Origin: a virus | Virus record (IMG/VR): IMGVR_UViG_3300036985_002900 | Coordinates: 1-41,767 of that record | Length of the DNA: 41,767 nt | Strand: one strand, 5' to 3' | Part shown: one piece after another, positions 41,501 to 41,767 of the stretch | How the letters are laid out: each line of letters opens with the position of its first letter | Position numbering within the stretch: position 1 is the stretch's first letter | Made by a program: the position numbers and the translations under genes | The notes under the pieces: model-generated | The model's input: only the letters and a program-made list of their open reading frames with translations | What the model was told of the DNA's origin: nothing | Databases searched by the model: none

Positions 41501-41767
41501 TCAAAATGGTAAATATAAAGTTCAAGGGAAAGGTAAGAAATGGGCATATACTCCTGCAGGAGAAACAGGAGTTCCTGAATGGGATGATCCAGGATTATAT
41601 TTAACTCAATGGGGAAAATCTATTGATGATGCTCTTGCTGATACAGGTAGGGCTGATCAAATGATTAAATATTTAGAAAATGCTCCTGGACCTGAAGGAG
41701 CAAAAGTTAGAGAAGCTCTTGCTTCTAAAAAGACTCGTGATGAAAAAATAAAATTCATAAAAGAGCA
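38508..41767 (+). CDS. giant virion cargo protein, partial (at least 1086 aa)
   Basis: The frame opens 1 nt after the previous stop and is still open at the window end, so the true length is unknown. It starts MKAQILKIAGVKSEKEFYKK, has a hydrophobic segment near 148-168 (SALGALPIIGGIVQGI) and a second, glycine-zipper-like one near 632-665 (GGAIGGSVGGAVGSIFGPAG and following), both able to insert in a membrane. A segment at about 788-815 (GETIMFRGKSHDESDGNGHT) and following PAFEMED resemble a recurring module of crAss-like cargo proteins. The GG motif (RNGGFVDKAQDG, EDGGEIQ, KDGGWVSH, RSGGHIS) is repeated at least five times. It probably enters the host envelope during DNA ejection; a virion RNA polymerase often lies further downstream in such phages. 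Confidence 0.7.
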   Translation, partial: MKAQILKIAGVKSEKEFYKKFPSEEAFMKVHGKEFKKAQTSNAVEKAQFGNQFSAPNWYQNNQPYGISSTPGAGFNPGNTNIPAGGITAPNAQAFANQSFQTTDPFALNNKVGKRWATNNQLPAGVTDRSVPEDIGFTPQSSAKETNGISSALGALPIIGGIVQGIDAFEEEKKAVKKAKQDKAISDVQVKASATRAEPIERKYVRPEDALTSGNQVFPTMGVGTNVLKRNGGFVDKAQDGFMGEEKPDLINKYPNAARQKAAIENRKSNQVAFGPQEAPAGYVAPKETESVKAISKPKSKEVWKIWEDATGTPWSEAKRKGYTDGSAKNNLALADRLLRGEKLTPPGGSKPSAKKQVGKQQTFAQAMASKPKMGKKDFGNIQDPEEGNFITRTGEVLANPLQSYAHYSKYGELPAEGFSKNNKNAYDEALGLINPAYWTNSAANAIDYATEGEYERAAIEALGALPAAGMLKSTKYLPYLKGLPEARNYQRAAKQIGEGAKRLGQGAPKQLGARTVKQLGPGKMKQIGRGPHPNFVMYEDGGEIQNTYDPGMLYDDLGYEPLNDSSMVKGYRHGGDVPQAQSGWSNWLNTVNGGGSGFSGVDGASGAGSSLGQYGQIGGNLANAVTGNNAGGAIGGSVGGAVGSIFGPAGSAIGQTAGALIGGFADQNPKEIKRLQKETERNQQRIMLNQKLPAIQAGYASHMKDGGWVSHDWQPQVITQFGDHSMKKLLAPDKTMDTLRSGGHISGRYVQPSPSALETMALGGQVKTTWGGHAETISQNPYMPGTGETIMFRGKSHDESDGNGHTGIGVKYGEGGHDSYTDYAEYGSQNADADVEVERNEPAFEMEDPETGEKNLTVLGNLKFDKKIAAQTGDQDIIALSNKYNGKKFKNIGDIISKQEAKENKVIANSTAKLNSLGVNNSFDKLTLAALTANIQGANAKLKGYAADKTNLATFQNAINDASEEHYLDADNLAQGRGKVNKEAINEARYGTKLEKAQNGKYKVQGKGKKWAYTPAGETGVPEWDDPGLYLTQWGKSIDDALADTGRADQMIKYLENAPGPEGAKVREALASKKTRDEKIKFIKE

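Overview
The window is a 41.8 kb, AT-rich piece of a tailed double-stranded DNA phage of a Bacteroidetes host, most likely a crAss-like phage (order Crassvirales). Three things support this. The gene order is large terminase, portal, acidic scaffold candidate, major capsid protein, head-surface proteins, metallophosphoesterase, IHF-like ring protein, P22 gp4-like ring protein, giant muzzle (tail stabilisation) protein and very large cargo proteins. Starts have AT-rich leaders without Shine-Dalgarno sites, and two or three sites fit the Bacteroidetes promoter TTTG-N19-21-TAnnTTTG. One fibre carries a FISUMP-type C-terminal domain. Family names come from recalled motifs and context; no search was run. 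I see no tRNA, rRNA, CRISPR array, insertion sequence, integrase or reverse transcriptase.

Layout. 1-715: the end of a leftward module (a partial gene and a 111-aa gene). 716-1013: a 298-bp divergent intergenic region with A-tracts, a G-quadruplex motif and the first rightward promoter. 1014-7425: a tightly packed packaging cluster (winged-helix-like protein, IHF/HU-like protein, Cys-rich protein, two acidic proteins, TerS candidate, TerL, portal), often joined by TAATG or longer overlaps. 7564-13562: scaffold candidate, major capsid protein, two connector or head proteins and a probably abundant head protein, divided by hairpin terminators. 13641-20948: small structural proteins and five fibre or head-surface proteins, closed by a tandem terminator. 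21128-34976: metallophosphoesterase, ring proteins, the giant muzzle, a trypsin-like protease and two proteins that look like pieces of the muzzle C-terminus. 34976-41767: two huge cargo/ejection proteins, the second cut by the window end.

The most unusual feature is a 'construction kit' of virion surface proteins. From 12.4 to 34.1 kb, about eighteen (ACN)n tracts encoding Thr/Ser linkers join small cysteine-rich beta domains, and the same domain types recur in different proteins. A propeller-like domain occurs three times, a 'NPFCY' domain twice, a 'TTAG..GPF' N-terminal domain twice and a fibre N-terminal anchor four times. The conserved C-terminal part of the muzzle appears divided over three genes exactly at these tracts, with a serine protease gene between the first and second pieces. 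I read this as Thr-tract-mediated shuffling that rebuilds the tail tip and head decorations; this is inference and needs homologues for comparison.
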